Numbered from the stretch's first letter, positions 33,842 to 43,559 are shown. The stretch: DNA of 64,000 bases from SSC3 sp963769585 (GCA_963769585.1 CAVYMJ010000001.1:434001-498000); one strand, 5' to 3'. Notes: generated by a model not told the origin, from the letters alone. Numbers and translations are program-made.

Positions 33842-34657
33842 CTAGAACCAGCGGTTCAGCTCGACGGCGGCGCCATCGTGGTAGACGCTGAGCGTCACGT
33901 CGTCGGCCGCCTCCTTGACCTCGGCCACGGCCTGACCCATCGCCACCCCACGTCCGGCCCAGCCCAGCATCTCGGTGTCGTTGCGGCCGTCCCCGATCGC
34001 CAGGACGTCAGCCTGGTCGACGCCGAGCTCAGCGGCCACTGCCGCCAGGCCCGACGACTTGGAGACGCCTTCCGGTGCCAGGTCCAGCCAGGCCGTCCAG
34101 CCGATGAAGTAGTTCGTTCCATGCAGGCCGAGTCGTTCGGCGAGCTCGACGAACTGCTCCGCGGAGGCGTCCGGGTCCCGGATGATCACGCGCGTGACCG
34201 GTTCGGCGACAAGCTCCTCGACCGACTGCAGCTGCATCACACCAGTGATCTCGCCAGTCGGAAAGTGCTTGTTGACGCGGTAGCCGACCCCAACCTCCTC
34301 CACCGCGACCATCGCGTCCGGCACATGCTCCAGGAGCTCAGCCACGACCTGGCTGGCGTCGAAGGTGACGGCTTGGATCACCTCCACCGGCCGGTAGCGG
34401 AAGGTGACCGCGCCGTTCGACGCGACCGTCAGCACCTTGTCGCCGTCCCGTGGCAGGCTGAGCATGTCCCACACTCGGGTGATGCCGTACGCCGAGCGGC
34501 CGGTCGCCAGCACGACGTGCGCTCCGGAGTCGACTGCTCGCTGCACCGCCGCGTACACACCAGGCGAGATCGTCTCCTCGACGGTGCCCGCGTCCTCATG
34601 GGCGGCGAACAGGGTGCCGTCGATGTCCAAGGCGACCAGGCGCGGCGTGAAGGTCAC
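33842..34657 (-). CDS. HAD-family phosphatase (Cof type), second
   Basis: 271 aa from GTG 34657, which overlaps the serS stop (GTGA). Motifs: LVALDIDGTLF, VVLATGRSAYG, LAIGDGRNDTEMLGWAG. Same fold as the following gene but only loosely similar. The coupling to serS is worth noting; its substrate is unknown. Confidence 0.9.
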   Translation of the reverse strand: MTFTPRLVALDIDGTLFAAHEDAGTVEETISPGVYAAVQRAVDSGAHVVLATGRSAYGITRVWDMLSLPRDGDKVLTVASNGAVTFRYRPVEVIQAVTFDASQVVAELLEHVPDAMVAVEEVGVGYRVNKHFPTGEITGVMQLQSVEELVAEPVTRVIIRDPDASAEQFVELAERLGLHGTNYFIGWTAWLDLAPEGVSKSSGLAAVAAELGVDQADVLAIGDGRNDTEMLGWAGRGVAMGQAVAEVKEAADDVTLSVYHDGAAVELNRWF

Positions 34658-35916
34658 AGCGGCTTCAGGACTTCGCGACCCTGGAGATAGGGGCGCAGGG
34701 CCTCCGGCATCCGGACCGAACCATCGGCCTGCTGGTGCGTCTCCAGGATCGCCACGATCGTCCGGGTCATGGCACACAAGGTGCCGTTGAGGGTGGCCAG
34801 CGTGGAGGTCCCCTCGGGGAAGCGACCGCGGATGTCGAGTCGCCGCGCCTGGAAGTCGGTGCAGTTGCTGGTGGACGTCAGCTCGCGATACTTCCCCTGG
34901 GTCGGGATCCACGCCTCGCAGTCGAACTTGCGCTGCGCCGACAGGCCCAGGTCACCCGCCGCGACGTCGACGACCCGGAAGGCCAGCTCCAGCTTGGTGA
35001 GGAACTCCTTCTCCCACTCCAGCAAGCGCCGGTGCTCGGCGTACGACTCCTCGACCGTGGTGTAGGAGAACATCTCCACCTTGTCGAACCAGTGCACTCG
35101 GATGATGCCGCGCGTGTCCTTGCCGTACGAGCCGGCCTCCTTACGGAAGCACGGGCTGAACGCCACGTAGCGGCGCGGAAGCTGCGACCCGTCCAGAATC
35201 TCGTCGGAGTGGTACGCCGCCAGCGGCACCTCGCTGGTTCCGACGAGGTACAGGTCCTCCCCCTCGATGCGGTACACGTCATCAGCCGCCTGCCCGAGGA
35301 AACCAGTGCCGTCCATGGCCCGCGGCTTCACCAGCGCCGGGGGGATCACCGTGGTGAAGCCCGCGGCGCGCGCCTGGTCCATTGCCAGGTTGGTCAGCGC
35401 GAACTCGAGGTCGGCGCCTGCACCGGTCAGGTAGTAGAAGCGTGCACCGCTCACCTTCGCGCCGCGGTCGATGTCGATCGCGCCGAGCAGCCTGCCGAGC
35501 TCGATGTGGTCCCGCGGTTCGAAGTCGAACTCGCGGGGTGTTCCGATGGTCTCCAGGACCACGAAGTCGTCCTCGCCACCCTCGGGCGCCTCGTCGGCGG
35601 CGAGGTTCGGGATCACCTCGATGGCTCGCCGGTAGGCGTCCTCGGCTTCGGTCTGACGGGCCTCGGCCAGCTTGACGGCCTCCGAGAGCTCCTTCGTGCG
35701 GACCAGCAGGGCCTGCTTCTCGTCGCCCTGGGCCTGCGGAATCTGCTTCCCCAGCGTCTTCTGCTCGCCGCGCAGCGCCTCGAACGCGGTGATGGCCGCA
35801 CGGCGCTCCTCGTCTGCCACCAGGGCGACGTCCACCACGTCACCGGACAGCCCGCGCTTGGCCTGAGCGGCTCGAACGCGGTCGGGGTCATCTCGGAGGA
35901 TGCGCGGATCGATCAC
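34654..35916 (-). CDS. serS: Seryl-tRNA synthetase
   Basis: 420 aa, class II. N-terminal tRNA-binding coiled coil (ERRAAITAFEALRGEQKTLGKQIPQ ... VKLAEARQTEAEDAYRRA). Motif 2 region FRKEAGSYGKDTRGIIRVHWFDKVE and motif 3 TSTSNCTDFQARRLDIR with LNGTLCAMTR. It charges tRNA-Ser; two tRNA-Ser genes are in this window at 17.0 and 18.2 kb. GTG 35916 is 6 nt after a TACTCT box, so probably leaderless; this gives the usual MIDPRILRDDP start. Confidence 0.96.
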   Translation of the reverse strand: MIDPRILRDDPDRVRAAQAKRGLSGDVVDVALVADEERRAAITAFEALRGEQKTLGKQIPQAQGDEKQALLVRTKELSEAVKLAEARQTEAEDAYRRAIEVIPNLAADEAPEGGEDDFVVLETIGTPREFDFEPRDHIELGRLLGAIDIDRGAKVSGARFYYLTGAGADLEFALTNLAMDQARAAGFTTVIPPALVKPRAMDGTGFLGQAADDVYRIEGEDLYLVGTSEVPLAAYHSDEILDGSQLPRRYVAFSPCFRKEAGSYGKDTRGIIRVHWFDKVEMFSYTTVEESYAEHRRLLEWEKEFLTKLELAFRVVDVAAGDLGLSAQRKFDCEAWIPTQGKYRELTSTSNCTDFQARRLDIRGRFPEGTSTLATLNGTLCAMTRTIVAILETHQQADGSVRMPEALRPYLQGREVLKPL

Positions 35917-35974
35917 GGGGACAGAGTATCCGCGCGGGCGACGGCCGCTGCCGAGTCCTGCAGCAGGGAGCACA

Positions 35975-38230
35975 ATGGCCGTCATGACCAAGCGCGCACC
36001 CCGGGACGACTTCACCGAGGACGACCTTTCGGTAGCGCCACCGAAGAAGTCGGCCGTCGGACTGACGGCGGTCTTGAACAGCCTCTCGCTCAGCAACAAC
36101 CAGATGGGCCCGCGACGTACGTTTCTGACGCTTCGGCAGGTGAACCAGAAGGACGGCTTCGACTGTCCGGGTTGTGCCTGGCCCGATCCGGAGCACCGGA
36201 GCCCCGCCGAGTTCTGCGAGAACGGGGCCAAGGCTGTCGCTGAGGAGGCGACGCTGCGCCGGGTCAAGCCGGAGTTCTTCGAGCAGCACTCGCTGGCCGA
36301 CCTGCGCGAGAAGAGCGACTACTGGCTCGGGCAGCAGGGCCGCCTCACCCATCCGATGTACCGGGCGGAGGGCAGCGACCACTACCAGGCGGTGACCTGG
36401 AACCGCGCGTACGACGTGGTCGCCCGCCACCTCAGGGCCCTTCCGTCGCCCGATGCCGCGGCGTTCTACACCTCAGGCCGCACCTCGAACGAGGCCGCCT
36501 TCGTGTACCAGCTGATGGTGCGCCGGTTCGGCACCAACAACCTGCCCGACTGCTCGAACATGTGCCACGAGTCCTCCGGCTCCGCCCTCACCCACACCAT
36601 CGGAATCGGCAAGGGGAGCGTCCTGCTGGAGGACCTGTACCAGGCCGACCTGATCCTGGTCGTCGGTCAGAACCCCGGCACGAACCATCCCCGCATGCTG
36701 TCCGCGCTGGAGAAGGCCAAGAAGAACGGAGCGCACATCGTCGCAGTGAACCCGCTGCCCGAAGCGGGACTCGGCACCTTCCACAATCCTCAGACGCCGA
36801 TCGGCCTGGCCAAGGGCACCCGCCTCGCCGACGAGCACTACGCGGTCCGGCTTGCCGGGGACCAGGCGCTCTTCGCGGCCGTCGGCAAGCTCACCCTCGA
36901 GGCCGGCGCCGAGGACCGCGGCTTCATCGAACGGCACTGCTCGGAGTTCGAGGAGTACGCCGCCGCGGTCGACGCGCTTGGCTGGAACGACATCCTCGCC
37001 GCCACCGGCCTGACCCGCGAGGAGATCGAGCTCCTCGCCCGGCGTTACCGCGACAGCGATCGGGTGATCATCTGCTGGGCGATGGGGCTGACCCAGCACC
37101 GGGACGCGGTCGCGACCATCCAGGAGGCGGTCAACCTCCTGCTGCTGCGTGGCAACCTCGGCAAGCCCGGTGCGGGGGTCTGCCCGGTACGCGGCCACTC
37201 CAATGTCCAAGGCGACCGCACCATGGGGATCTGGGAGAAGATGCCCGACGCCTGGCTGGACCGCCTCGGTGGTGAGTTCGGCTTCGAACCACCGCGCAGG
37301 CACGGGTACGACACGGTCGACACGATCAGGGCGATGCAGACCGGCGACATCGGCGTCTTCTTCGGGATGGGAGGAAACTTCGTCTCGGCCACGCCGGACA
37401 CCGAGGCGACCCAGCAGGCGATGCAGTCGCTCGATCTCACCGTGCAGGTCTCCACCAAGCTCAACCGTTCGCACGTCGTCGTGGGCAGGGAGGCCCTGAT
37501 CCTGCCGTGCCTGGGTCGCACCGAGCGCGACGACGCCGGTCAGGTCACCGTCGAGGACTCGATGGGGATGGTCCACCTCTCCCACGGCCGGCTGAAGCCC
37601 GCGTCGGCCGAGTTGGTCTCCGAGGTCGGCATCGTCTGCGGGCTGGCCCAGGAGCTCTTCCCAGACGACGACATCGACTGGGCGGGCATGGCGGCCGACT
37701 ACAGCCTGATCCGTACGCACATCGCCGCCGTCGTCCCAGGCTTCGAGGACTTCGAACGTCGGGTGCACACCCCCGGCGGCTTCACGCTCCCGCACCCTCC
37801 ACGGGACTCGCTGACGTTCGAGACCGACACCGGAAAGGCCAGGTTCACCGTCAACGAGGTCTCGGTGCTCCGGGTCCCGCCAGGGCACCTGCTCCTGCAG
37901 ACGATCCGCAGCCACGACCAGTTCAACACCACGATCTACGGTCTCGACGACCGCTACCGGGGGATCAAGAACGGACGCCGCGTGGTCTTCGTCAACCCGG
38001 ACGACCTCAACGAGCTCGGTCTCGCCGACGGTGACCTGGTCGACCTGGTCGGTCCTGGCGGGCGGCGGGCGAGTCGGTTCCGCACCGTGGCCTATGCGAC
38101 GGCACGGGGCTGCGCGGCTGCGTACTACCCGGAGACCAACGTGCTGGTGCCGCTGGACGCGGTGGCCAAGGTGTCGAACACGCCGGTCAGCAAGAGCATC
38201 GTGGTCCGGCTGGAGACCCTCGAGGCGTGA
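35975..38230 (+). CDS. FdhF/YdeP family molybdopterin oxidoreductase
   Basis: 751 aa from ATG 35975, which has ggag 4-5 nt upstream; ATG 35984 is a second option. It belongs to the FdhF/YdeP type of DMSO-reductase superfamily enzymes: N-terminal GFDCPGCAWPDP (a CxxC site), Mo-binding regions AAFYTSGRTSNEAAFVYQL, LILVVGQNPGTNHPRML and CPVRGHSNVQGDRTMG, and a C-terminal molydopterin-binding domain. The [4Fe-4S] CxxCxxxC of classical formate dehydrogenases is not visible. The physiological electron donor is unknown. mobA at 20.4 kb would supply the guanine dinucleotide form. Confidence 0.9.
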   Translation: MAVMTKRAPRDDFTEDDLSVAPPKKSAVGLTAVLNSLSLSNNQMGPRRTFLTLRQVNQKDGFDCPGCAWPDPEHRSPAEFCENGAKAVAEEATLRRVKPEFFEQHSLADLREKSDYWLGQQGRLTHPMYRAEGSDHYQAVTWNRAYDVVARHLRALPSPDAAAFYTSGRTSNEAAFVYQLMVRRFGTNNLPDCSNMCHESSGSALTHTIGIGKGSVLLEDLYQADLILVVGQNPGTNHPRMLSALEKAKKNGAHIVAVNPLPEAGLGTFHNPQTPIGLAKGTRLADEHYAVRLAGDQALFAAVGKLTLEAGAEDRGFIERHCSEFEEYAAAVDALGWNDILAATGLTREEIELLARRYRDSDRVIICWAMGLTQHRDAVATIQEAVNLLLLRGNLGKPGAGVCPVRGHSNVQGDRTMGIWEKMPDAWLDRLGGEFGFEPPRRHGYDTVDTIRAMQTGDIGVFFGMGGNFVSATPDTEATQQAMQSLDLTVQVSTKLNRSHVVVGREALILPCLGRTERDDAGQVTVEDSMGMVHLSHGRLKPASAELVSEVGIVCGLAQELFPDDDIDWAGMAADYSLIRTHIAAVVPGFEDFERRVHTPGGFTLPHPPRDSLTFETDTGKARFTVNEVSVLRVPPGHLLLQTIRSHDQFNTTIYGLDDRYRGIKNGRRVVFVNPDDLNELGLADGDLVDLVGPGGRRASRFRTVAYATARGCAAAYYPETNVLVPLDAVAKVSNTPVSKSIVVRLETLEA

Positions 38231-38292
38231 GCCTGACGGGTGCTGCCGCTCAGCACGCATGGTCGCCTTGCCGAACCGACATACTGGGGCCC

Positions 38293-39873
38293 GTGTCGTT
38301 CACTGCTGCCACGCGACGGCGCTTCCTGGTCTGGGGAAGCGCCTCGTCCGTCGTTCTCGTCGTCCTGTGCCTGCTCGGCGCGCTGAGCACGGCCACCCTC
38401 GACGACATCGACTCCCTGGTCACGATCGGGGTCGAGTCCTGGAGACCTGACCACGCGTGGCTCTCGGACCCCCTGCTGTGGGTCTCCCGCGCGTTCAACA
38501 CGGTTCCGATGGCTGTCGTTGCGCTCGTGGCCGCCGGGATCCTGCTGCTCAAGCAGCACCGCCGGGCCGCGATCTACGTCGTGGTGGTGATGGCAACCAC
38601 GATCATCTCGACCGGCGCTGCTCAAGGCCTGGTCGGTCGCGTGCGGCCGGTGCTCGACGACCCCCTCCTGACGATCGACAACAACGCCCTGCCCAGCGGC
38701 CACGCGGCCTACATCGCAGCCGCTGCCGGGATCGCCATGCTGCTCGCCACGCTGTTCCTACGGAAGCAGGCCCTGCGCCGGCTGGTCGCCGTCGCGGGTA
38801 CGGCGCTCGCCCTGCTGGTCGGACTCGACCGGCTGATGCTCTCGGTGCACACCCTCACCGACGTGCTGGCCGGCTACGCGCTCGGAACGGTCGTCGTGTT
38901 GGTCACGGCGTACCTGTTCGACCCGGCGCCACCACTGATCCGCGCTCAACCGCTGGCCGGTCCAGTGATGCTCGACCACAAGCTGGCGTGCATCCTCAAC
39001 CCGATCAAGGTCGAGGACGTCGGCGCCTTCAAGCTGCTCGTCGAGGAGATGGCTGCCTCACGCGGATACAGCAAGCCGGACTGGTACCTGACCACCGTGG
39101 AGGATCCCGGCAGGTCGATGGCCGAGCAGGCAGCCATCACCGGGGCTTCGCTGGTCATCGTCTGCGGCGGTGACGGGACGGTGCGCACGGTGTGCGGAGA
39201 GCTGGCCGGCACCGGGATCCCCGTCGGGGTCGTGCCCGCGGGGACCGGGAACCTGTTGGCTCGCAACCTCGACCTGCCGCTCTATATCCGCTCCGCGGTC
39301 GACGTCGGGCTCAACGGCCAGGACCGCGCGATCGACCTGGTCCGGATCAGTGGCGACGGGATAGCCGAGCAGGAGCACTTCCTGGTGATGGCCGGCATGG
39401 GGTTCGACGCCGCGATCATGGAGGGCGCCAACGAGCAGCTCAAGGCCAGGGTCGGCTGGGCCGCGTACGTCGTCTCCGGGCTGCGAAACCTGATGTACCC
39501 GGTGGTCCGCGTCGAGATCTCGGTGGACGACGGGCCCTGGACCAAGCACCGGGCCCGCACGATCGTGGTCGGGAACGTGGGCAACCTGCAGGGCGGTCTG
39601 CCGCTCCTGCCCGATGCCACCATCGACGACGGCACGATCGACCTGGTCCTGCTCTACCCACGCCGGTTCCTGTCGTGGCTGCGCGTCGTGGTTCGCGTCC
39701 TGAGCCGAAGCCCTCTCTCCGACGAGACCGTCACCCGGATGAGCGGACGCACGATCAGCGTCCGGGCGTCCGGTGACACCCCCCGGCAGATCGATGGCGA
39801 CTCCATCGGGGCCGGTCACGAGATCCACTGTGAGTGCCTCCCCGGCAAGTTGCTCGTCCGCGTGCCACGCTAG
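38293..39873 (+). CDS. PAP2 phosphatase-diacylglycerol kinase fusion
   Basis: 526 aa from GTG 38293; a GTG at 38227 overlapping the previous stop would add 22 residues of poor quality. The N-terminal half is a five/six-TM PAP2 phosphatase with the acid phosphatase motif GLVGRVRPV, LPSGHAAY and SVHTLTDVLAG. The C-terminal half (from about residue 230) is a DAGK-catalytic lipid kinase with VIVCGGDGTVR and GIPVGVVPAGTGNLLARNL. Opposite activities in one membrane protein suggest lipid or polyprenyl phosphate recycling. Confidence 0.9.
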   Translation: MSFTAATRRRFLVWGSASSVVLVVLCLLGALSTATLDDIDSLVTIGVESWRPDHAWLSDPLLWVSRAFNTVPMAVVALVAAGILLLKQHRRAAIYVVVVMATTIISTGAAQGLVGRVRPVLDDPLLTIDNNALPSGHAAYIAAAAGIAMLLATLFLRKQALRRLVAVAGTALALLVGLDRLMLSVHTLTDVLAGYALGTVVVLVTAYLFDPAPPLIRAQPLAGPVMLDHKLACILNPIKVEDVGAFKLLVEEMAASRGYSKPDWYLTTVEDPGRSMAEQAAITGASLVIVCGGDGTVRTVCGELAGTGIPVGVVPAGTGNLLARNLDLPLYIRSAVDVGLNGQDRAIDLVRISGDGIAEQEHFLVMAGMGFDAAIMEGANEQLKARVGWAAYVVSGLRNLMYPVVRVEISVDDGPWTKHRARTIVVGNVGNLQGGLPLLPDATIDDGTIDLVLLYPRRFLSWLRVVVRVLSRSPLSDETVTRMSGRTISVRASGDTPRQIDGDSIGAGHEIHCECLPGKLLVRVPR

Positions 39874-39877
39874 AGCC

Positions 39878-40150
39878 ATGACGGACAACGAGGACGTCGA
39901 GGACGAGGCGGGGTTCCTGCGCCACCTGGACTCGCTCGGCGTACCGCACCCGGGAAACCCGGATGCCCGCCGTCGCGGTCTGGACCGCAGCACCGAGGAG
40001 GGCGCCCTCGTCGCGTTCAGTGGCGCCTTGCGCCCGCAAGACAGGCTGCACCGCGTCGTGGCCTGGGTTCTGCTGGCTGCCTTCGGGCTTCCGGCGCTGT
40101 TCGCCCTCGTACACCTGACGGGGATCATCCTCCGCTGGCTGATGCCCTAG
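39878..40150 (+). CDS. Small protein with C-terminal membrane helix
   Basis: 90 aa. An acidic cytosolic N-terminus (MTDNEDVEDEAGFLRHLDS) is followed by one long hydrophobic stretch (VVAWVLLAAFGLPALFALVHLTGIILRWL). It starts 4 nt after the PAP2-kinase stop, so probably co-translated. No family recognised. Confidence 0.7.
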   Translation: MTDNEDVEDEAGFLRHLDSLGVPHPGNPDARRRGLDRSTEEGALVAFSGALRPQDRLHRVVAWVLLAAFGLPALFALVHLTGIILRWLMP

Positions 40151-40163
40151 CGCCGGGCTGAGC

Positions 40164-40784
40164 TCAGGCCAGCTGCAGCCGACCGAGCACCTCGCCGACC
40201 GGGGGCACCGGCCCACCCACCCGAGGCAGACTGGCAAACATCACCCCCAGGCCGTCCGGAGTGTCCACGACGACGAACAGGGCATCCTCCTCCCCGAAGT
40301 CCAGGCTCGGATCGTCGATATCCAGCGGCACGGTGAGCACCCACCCCGGACGGCCGAGCACGGGCTCCAAGTGCGGCTCGAGCCCCCCGTGTGGCTTCTC
40401 GTGCGGGTAGTACATCTGCAGCATCTCGGCCGAGAACGCCGTGCCGGCCTCGCTCAGGTCCACGCCGTACTTGTCCGGGAGTCCCCCGAGGAATACACAG
40501 GCGATGTACGGACCCCGTGGGGTCTTGCCCACCACCAGCTCCTGACCCTGGACGCCGTCGATGTGCGGATAGCCCGGACAAGATGACCAGCCGTCGAGCT
40601 CGGGAAAGGAGAGACCGCCTGCGACATACCGGCCTTCGACGGGGATCGAACGCTCCAGGGGTTCTGGCGGCGCCGCGTCACGCCGCGCGGAGTAGTGCTG
40701 CGTCCAGTCGTGGCCGTTCCACCAGCAGAACAGGCTCGGGCGCAGACCTGGATCCCAGTACCAACCGGGCGCAAGCGGCTGCAT
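40164..40784 (-). CDS. DUF2510 domain protein
   Basis: 206 aa. The N-terminal 27 residues are a DUF2510 motif (PGWYWDPG...WWNGHDWT), frequent in actinobacterial envelope proteins. The rest (GYPHIDGVQGQELVV, YIACVFLGGLP) is an unknown beta-rich domain without signal peptide or TM. TAGCCT lies 6 nt before the ATG; likely leaderless. Confidence 0.75.
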   Translation of the reverse strand: MQPLAPGWYWDPGLRPSLFCWWNGHDWTQHYSARRDAAPPEPLERSIPVEGRYVAGGLSFPELDGWSSCPGYPHIDGVQGQELVVGKTPRGPYIACVFLGGLPDKYGVDLSEAGTAFSAEMLQMYYPHEKPHGGLEPHLEPVLGRPGWVLTVPLDIDDPSLDFGEEDALFVVVDTPDGLGVMFASLPRVGGPVPPVGEVLGRLQLA

Positions 40785-40813
40785 ACCAGCAGGCTAGTGG
40801 TTCCGGCGTCGGG

Positions 40814-41233
40814 TCAGGAGGCCCTCGCGACGGCGAGCGCCTCTTCTTCCTCCGGCGAGATCTGCTGCTCGCTCGTCCACGCCGTGATGTTCTTCGCGTA
40901 CGTGCGGGCCTCCGAGCGGCCGTGGATCGAAGTGAGCACCACTCCGTTCCCGCTGTCGTCCAGCAGGGCCATCGACCACGACAGGTGACCGCCCATGTCG
41001 CCGAACGCGTCGTAGCGGACCACCGCGACGTGGCGCACCGCGTCGGACACCTCGGCCTTGAGGGCGGCGACCTCGCCGCGCAGCCCTGCCAGATCGGTGG
41101 GCACGGGCAAGTCAGTAGTGCGCCGCGTCGACCTCCGAACCAGCCGAAGGGCGGTGACCCCGATGACGAGGGCGAGCACGCTGAGACCGGCCAGCAGCAG
41201 CACGAAGAGGGTCAGCAGGATCGAGATTTCCAT
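40814..41233 (-). CDS. DUF4446 family membrane protein
   Basis: 139 aa. One N-terminal membrane helix (ILLTLFVLLLAGLSVLALVIGVTAL), then a cytosolic domain with VRHVAVVRYDAFGDMGGHLSWSMALLDDSGNGVVLTSIHGRSEARTYAKNI, the family signature. Function unknown. It lies 25 nt downstream of pheA on the same strand. Confidence 0.85.
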   Translation of the reverse strand: MEISILLTLFVLLLAGLSVLALVIGVTALRLVRRSTRRTTDLPVPTDLAGLRGEVAALKAEVSDAVRHVAVVRYDAFGDMGGHLSWSMALLDDSGNGVVLTSIHGRSEARTYAKNITAWTSEQQISPEEEEALAVARAS

Positions 41234-41258
41234 GGCGCTGCCGAGCCTAGGCCGAACC

Positions 41259-42197
41259 TCAGGATCCTTCGCGGAGGCGCGACAGCCAGGCAGTGGCGTC
41301 GTTGAACTCGCTGTCGCTGGTCCCGGGCCGGATGGTCGGACTGATGCCGTCGTGTCGTTCGTAGGACCCGAGGAAGCGTACGTCGGCGCAGACCCGGCGC
41401 AGACCCATCAGCGCCTCGCCGACACGCGCGTCGTCGATATGGCCCTCGCAGTCGATCGAGAAGCAGTAGTTGCCGAGTGCGGCGCCGGTAGGACGCGACT
41501 CGATGCGCGTCATGTTGACTCCGCGGCTGGTGAGCTGCTCGAGGATCTCCAGCAGTGCGCCAGGGTGGTCCTCCCGCATGAAGGCCACCAGGGAGGTCTT
41601 GTCCGCTCCCGTTCGAGGGGCTGGCCGTCCCGGGCGGCTGACCAGGACGAAACGGGTGAGCGCCTCGGCGTTGTCACCGATCTGCTCGAACAGGGCCGTC
41701 AGACGGTAGTGCTCGGCGGCCAGCGGCGCAGCGATCGCCGCATCCCAGCCCGGCGACGCCTTGGTGAGCTCTGCCGCGGCCGCGGCGGTCGAGGTGGAGT
41801 GCACGATGGTCGCCCAGGGCAGGTTCAGCGCGCACCAGCGCCTGGTCTGTGCCGCCGCGTGCGGGTGGGTCGCAACGGTCTTGATCTCCTCGACCGTCGT
41901 TCCGGGGCGGACCAGGAGCGAGAACGCGACCGGGACGGTCATCTCGCGGGTGATCATCAGCGGCTCACCTGTGGCGAGCTCGTCGAGCGTGACCGGGACC
42001 GAGCCTTCCACCGAGTTCTCGATCGGCACGACCGCGCCGTCCGCCTCGCCGTCGCGTACGGCGTCCAGGGCCACCGTCACTGTTGCTGCCGGCTGGAGGT
42101 CTGCCTTCTCCGCGGCGGGCAGCGAACGCAGCGCCTGCTCGGTGAAGGTCCCCTCGGGGCCGAGGTAGGCGTAACGGGCGGGCGGTGATCCTGGCAC
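41259..42197 (-). CDS. pheA: Prephenate dehydratase
   Basis: 312 aa. It makes phenylpyruvate from prephenate in phenylalanine synthesis. Catalytic domain: YLGPEGTFTEQAL, PIENSVEGSV and TRFVLVSR; catalytic Thr is in the ALTRF segment. A C-terminal ACT domain (KTSLVAFMREDHPGALLEILEQL, RIESRPTGAALGNYCFSIDCEGHIDD) senses phenylalanine. Monofunctional: no chorismate mutase part. Confidence 0.95.
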   Translation of the reverse strand: MPGSPPARYAYLGPEGTFTEQALRSLPAAEKADLQPAATVTVALDAVRDGEADGAVVPIENSVEGSVPVTLDELATGEPLMITREMTVPVAFSLLVRPGTTVEEIKTVATHPHAAAQTRRWCALNLPWATIVHSTSTAAAAAELTKASPGWDAAIAAPLAAEHYRLTALFEQIGDNAEALTRFVLVSRPGRPAPRTGADKTSLVAFMREDHPGALLEILEQLTSRGVNMTRIESRPTGAALGNYCFSIDCEGHIDDARVGEALMGLRRVCADVRFLGSYERHDGISPTIRPGTSDSEFNDATAWLSRLREGS

Positions 42198-42312
42198 GTC
42201 CTCATCTAATCAGTTCCGAATAGCGAGTTTCTGTCGGCGGGGCCTGGGAGTCGCCCCCTGACGGGTTTGACCGGCGCCGCTCCGGGTTACCGATCCTGGG
42301 AGAGGAGTTCTC

Positions 42313-42861
42313 ATGCTGTACGGCAGACAAGTCGCCTTCCTGGTCGCGAACGAGGGGGTGGAGCAGATTGAGCTCACCGAGCCCTGGAAGGCGGTGGAAG
42401 AGGCCGGCGGAGCGCCGGTTCTCATCGCCCCCGAACAGGGCAACGTGCAGACCGTGGACCATCTCGCCCAGGCGCAGTCCTACCCGGTTGACCTCAGCGT
42501 CGCTGACGCGAACCCCGATGACTTCCTGGCCCTGGTTCTTCCGGGCGGTGTGGTCAACCCCGACCTGCTGCGGACCGACGCCTTGGCGATGGAGTTCATC
42601 CGCTCCTTCTTCGTCGACGACAGACCTGTCGCCGCGATCTGCCACGCGCCGTGGGCGCTCATCGAGGCTGGCGTGGCTACCGGCCGCACCCTCACCTCGT
42701 GGCCGAGCGTGCAGACCGACCTGCGCAACGCGGGGGCGACCTGGGTCGACGACGAGGTCGTGGTGGACGGGAACCTGGTCACCGGCCGGCGCCCCGACGA
42801 CCTCCCGGCGTTCATCAAGCACCTCTACGAGGTCTTCACCCGGGCGGCGCAGGACGCCTGA
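42313..42861 (+). CDS. DJ-1/PfpI family protein
   Basis: 182 aa. Class I glutamine amidotransferase-like fold with the elbow VAAICHAPWALIEAG (Cys about residue 100) and Glu in VEQIELTEPWKA. PfpI-type members are described as general stress protease/chaperone or deglycase. The ATG has gagaggagt upstream. It is 20 nt before larB, but larB has its own -10 box. Confidence 0.88.
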   Translation: MLYGRQVAFLVANEGVEQIELTEPWKAVEEAGGAPVLIAPEQGNVQTVDHLAQAQSYPVDLSVADANPDDFLALVLPGGVVNPDLLRTDALAMEFIRSFFVDDRPVAAICHAPWALIEAGVATGRTLTSWPSVQTDLRNAGATWVDDEVVVDGNLVTGRRPDDLPAFIKHLYEVFTRAAQDA

Positions 42862-42869
42862 CGCTGGAC

Positions 42870-42875
42870 TAGATT
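42870..42875 (+). promoter_or_regulatory. -10 box TAGATT for leaderless larB
   Basis: It ends 6 nt before ATG 42882 and overlaps the end of the DJ-1 gene's downstream spacer. Confidence 0.5.
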
Positions 42876-42881
42876 TCGGGG

Positions 42882-43559
42882 ATGGACAACCCCACGACCG
42901 ACCTTGGGTTCGCCCGGCTCGACACGGATCGGGCCCAGCGCACCGGGGACCCGGAGGTGGTCTACGGCGCCGGCAAGACCCCCGAGCAGGTCGTGGCGAT
43001 CCTCCAGTCGTTGCATGCCGCCCACCCCGAGCGCGCCGTCCTGGCCACCCGGCTCTCAGACGCCGCCCTCTCGGCCGTCGCGACCCTTCCGGGGGCGACG
43101 GTCGACGACGTCGCTCGGGCGGTCACGCTCGGCACCCTGCCCGCTCCCCAGGGGACGGTCGTGGTGGTGTCAGCCGGGACCTCGGACGCTCCGGTCGCGG
43201 CAGAGGCCGCGCTGACCGCCCGGGTGTACGGCGCCGGAGTGTCGGTTGTCAATGACGTCGGGGTGGCCGGGCTGCACCGGGTCCTCGCCGTACGCGACAC
43301 CCTGCTGGCGGCCGACTGCCTGGTCGTGGTCGCCGGCATGGAGGGCGCGCTCCCGTCGGTAGTGGGCGGGCTCACCGGCGTACCTCTGGTGGCGGTGCCA
43401 ACCTCGGTCGGGTACGGCGCCTCCTTCGGCGGGCTGGCCGCGCTGCTAGCGATGCTGAACTCCTGCGCGCCGGGGGTCACCGTGGTGAACATCGACAACG
43501 GCTTCGGTGCGGGAGTCTTCGCAGCCCGGGTGGCCCGCAATGCCAGGCCACGCCAGTGA
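42882..43559 (+). CDS. larB: LarB, pyridinium dicarboxylate synthase
   Basis: 225 aa. It carboxylates and hydrolyses nicotinic acid adenine dinucleotide to start the nickel-pincer nucleotide cofactor. AIR carboxylase-like motifs: VVVVSAGTSDAPVAAEAALTA, GVAGLHRVL, MEGALPSVVGGL and PTSVGYGASFGGLAALLAML. larC overlaps the stop by 4 nt. larA and larE are not in this window. Confidence 0.92.
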   Translation: MDNPTTDLGFARLDTDRAQRTGDPEVVYGAGKTPEQVVAILQSLHAAHPERAVLATRLSDAALSAVATLPGATVDDVARAVTLGTLPAPQGTVVVVSAGTSDAPVAAEAALTARVYGAGVSVVNDVGVAGLHRVLAVRDTLLAADCLVVVAGMEGALPSVVGGLTGVPLVAVPTSVGYGASFGGLAALLAMLNSCAPGVTVVNIDNGFGAGVFAARVARNARPRQ

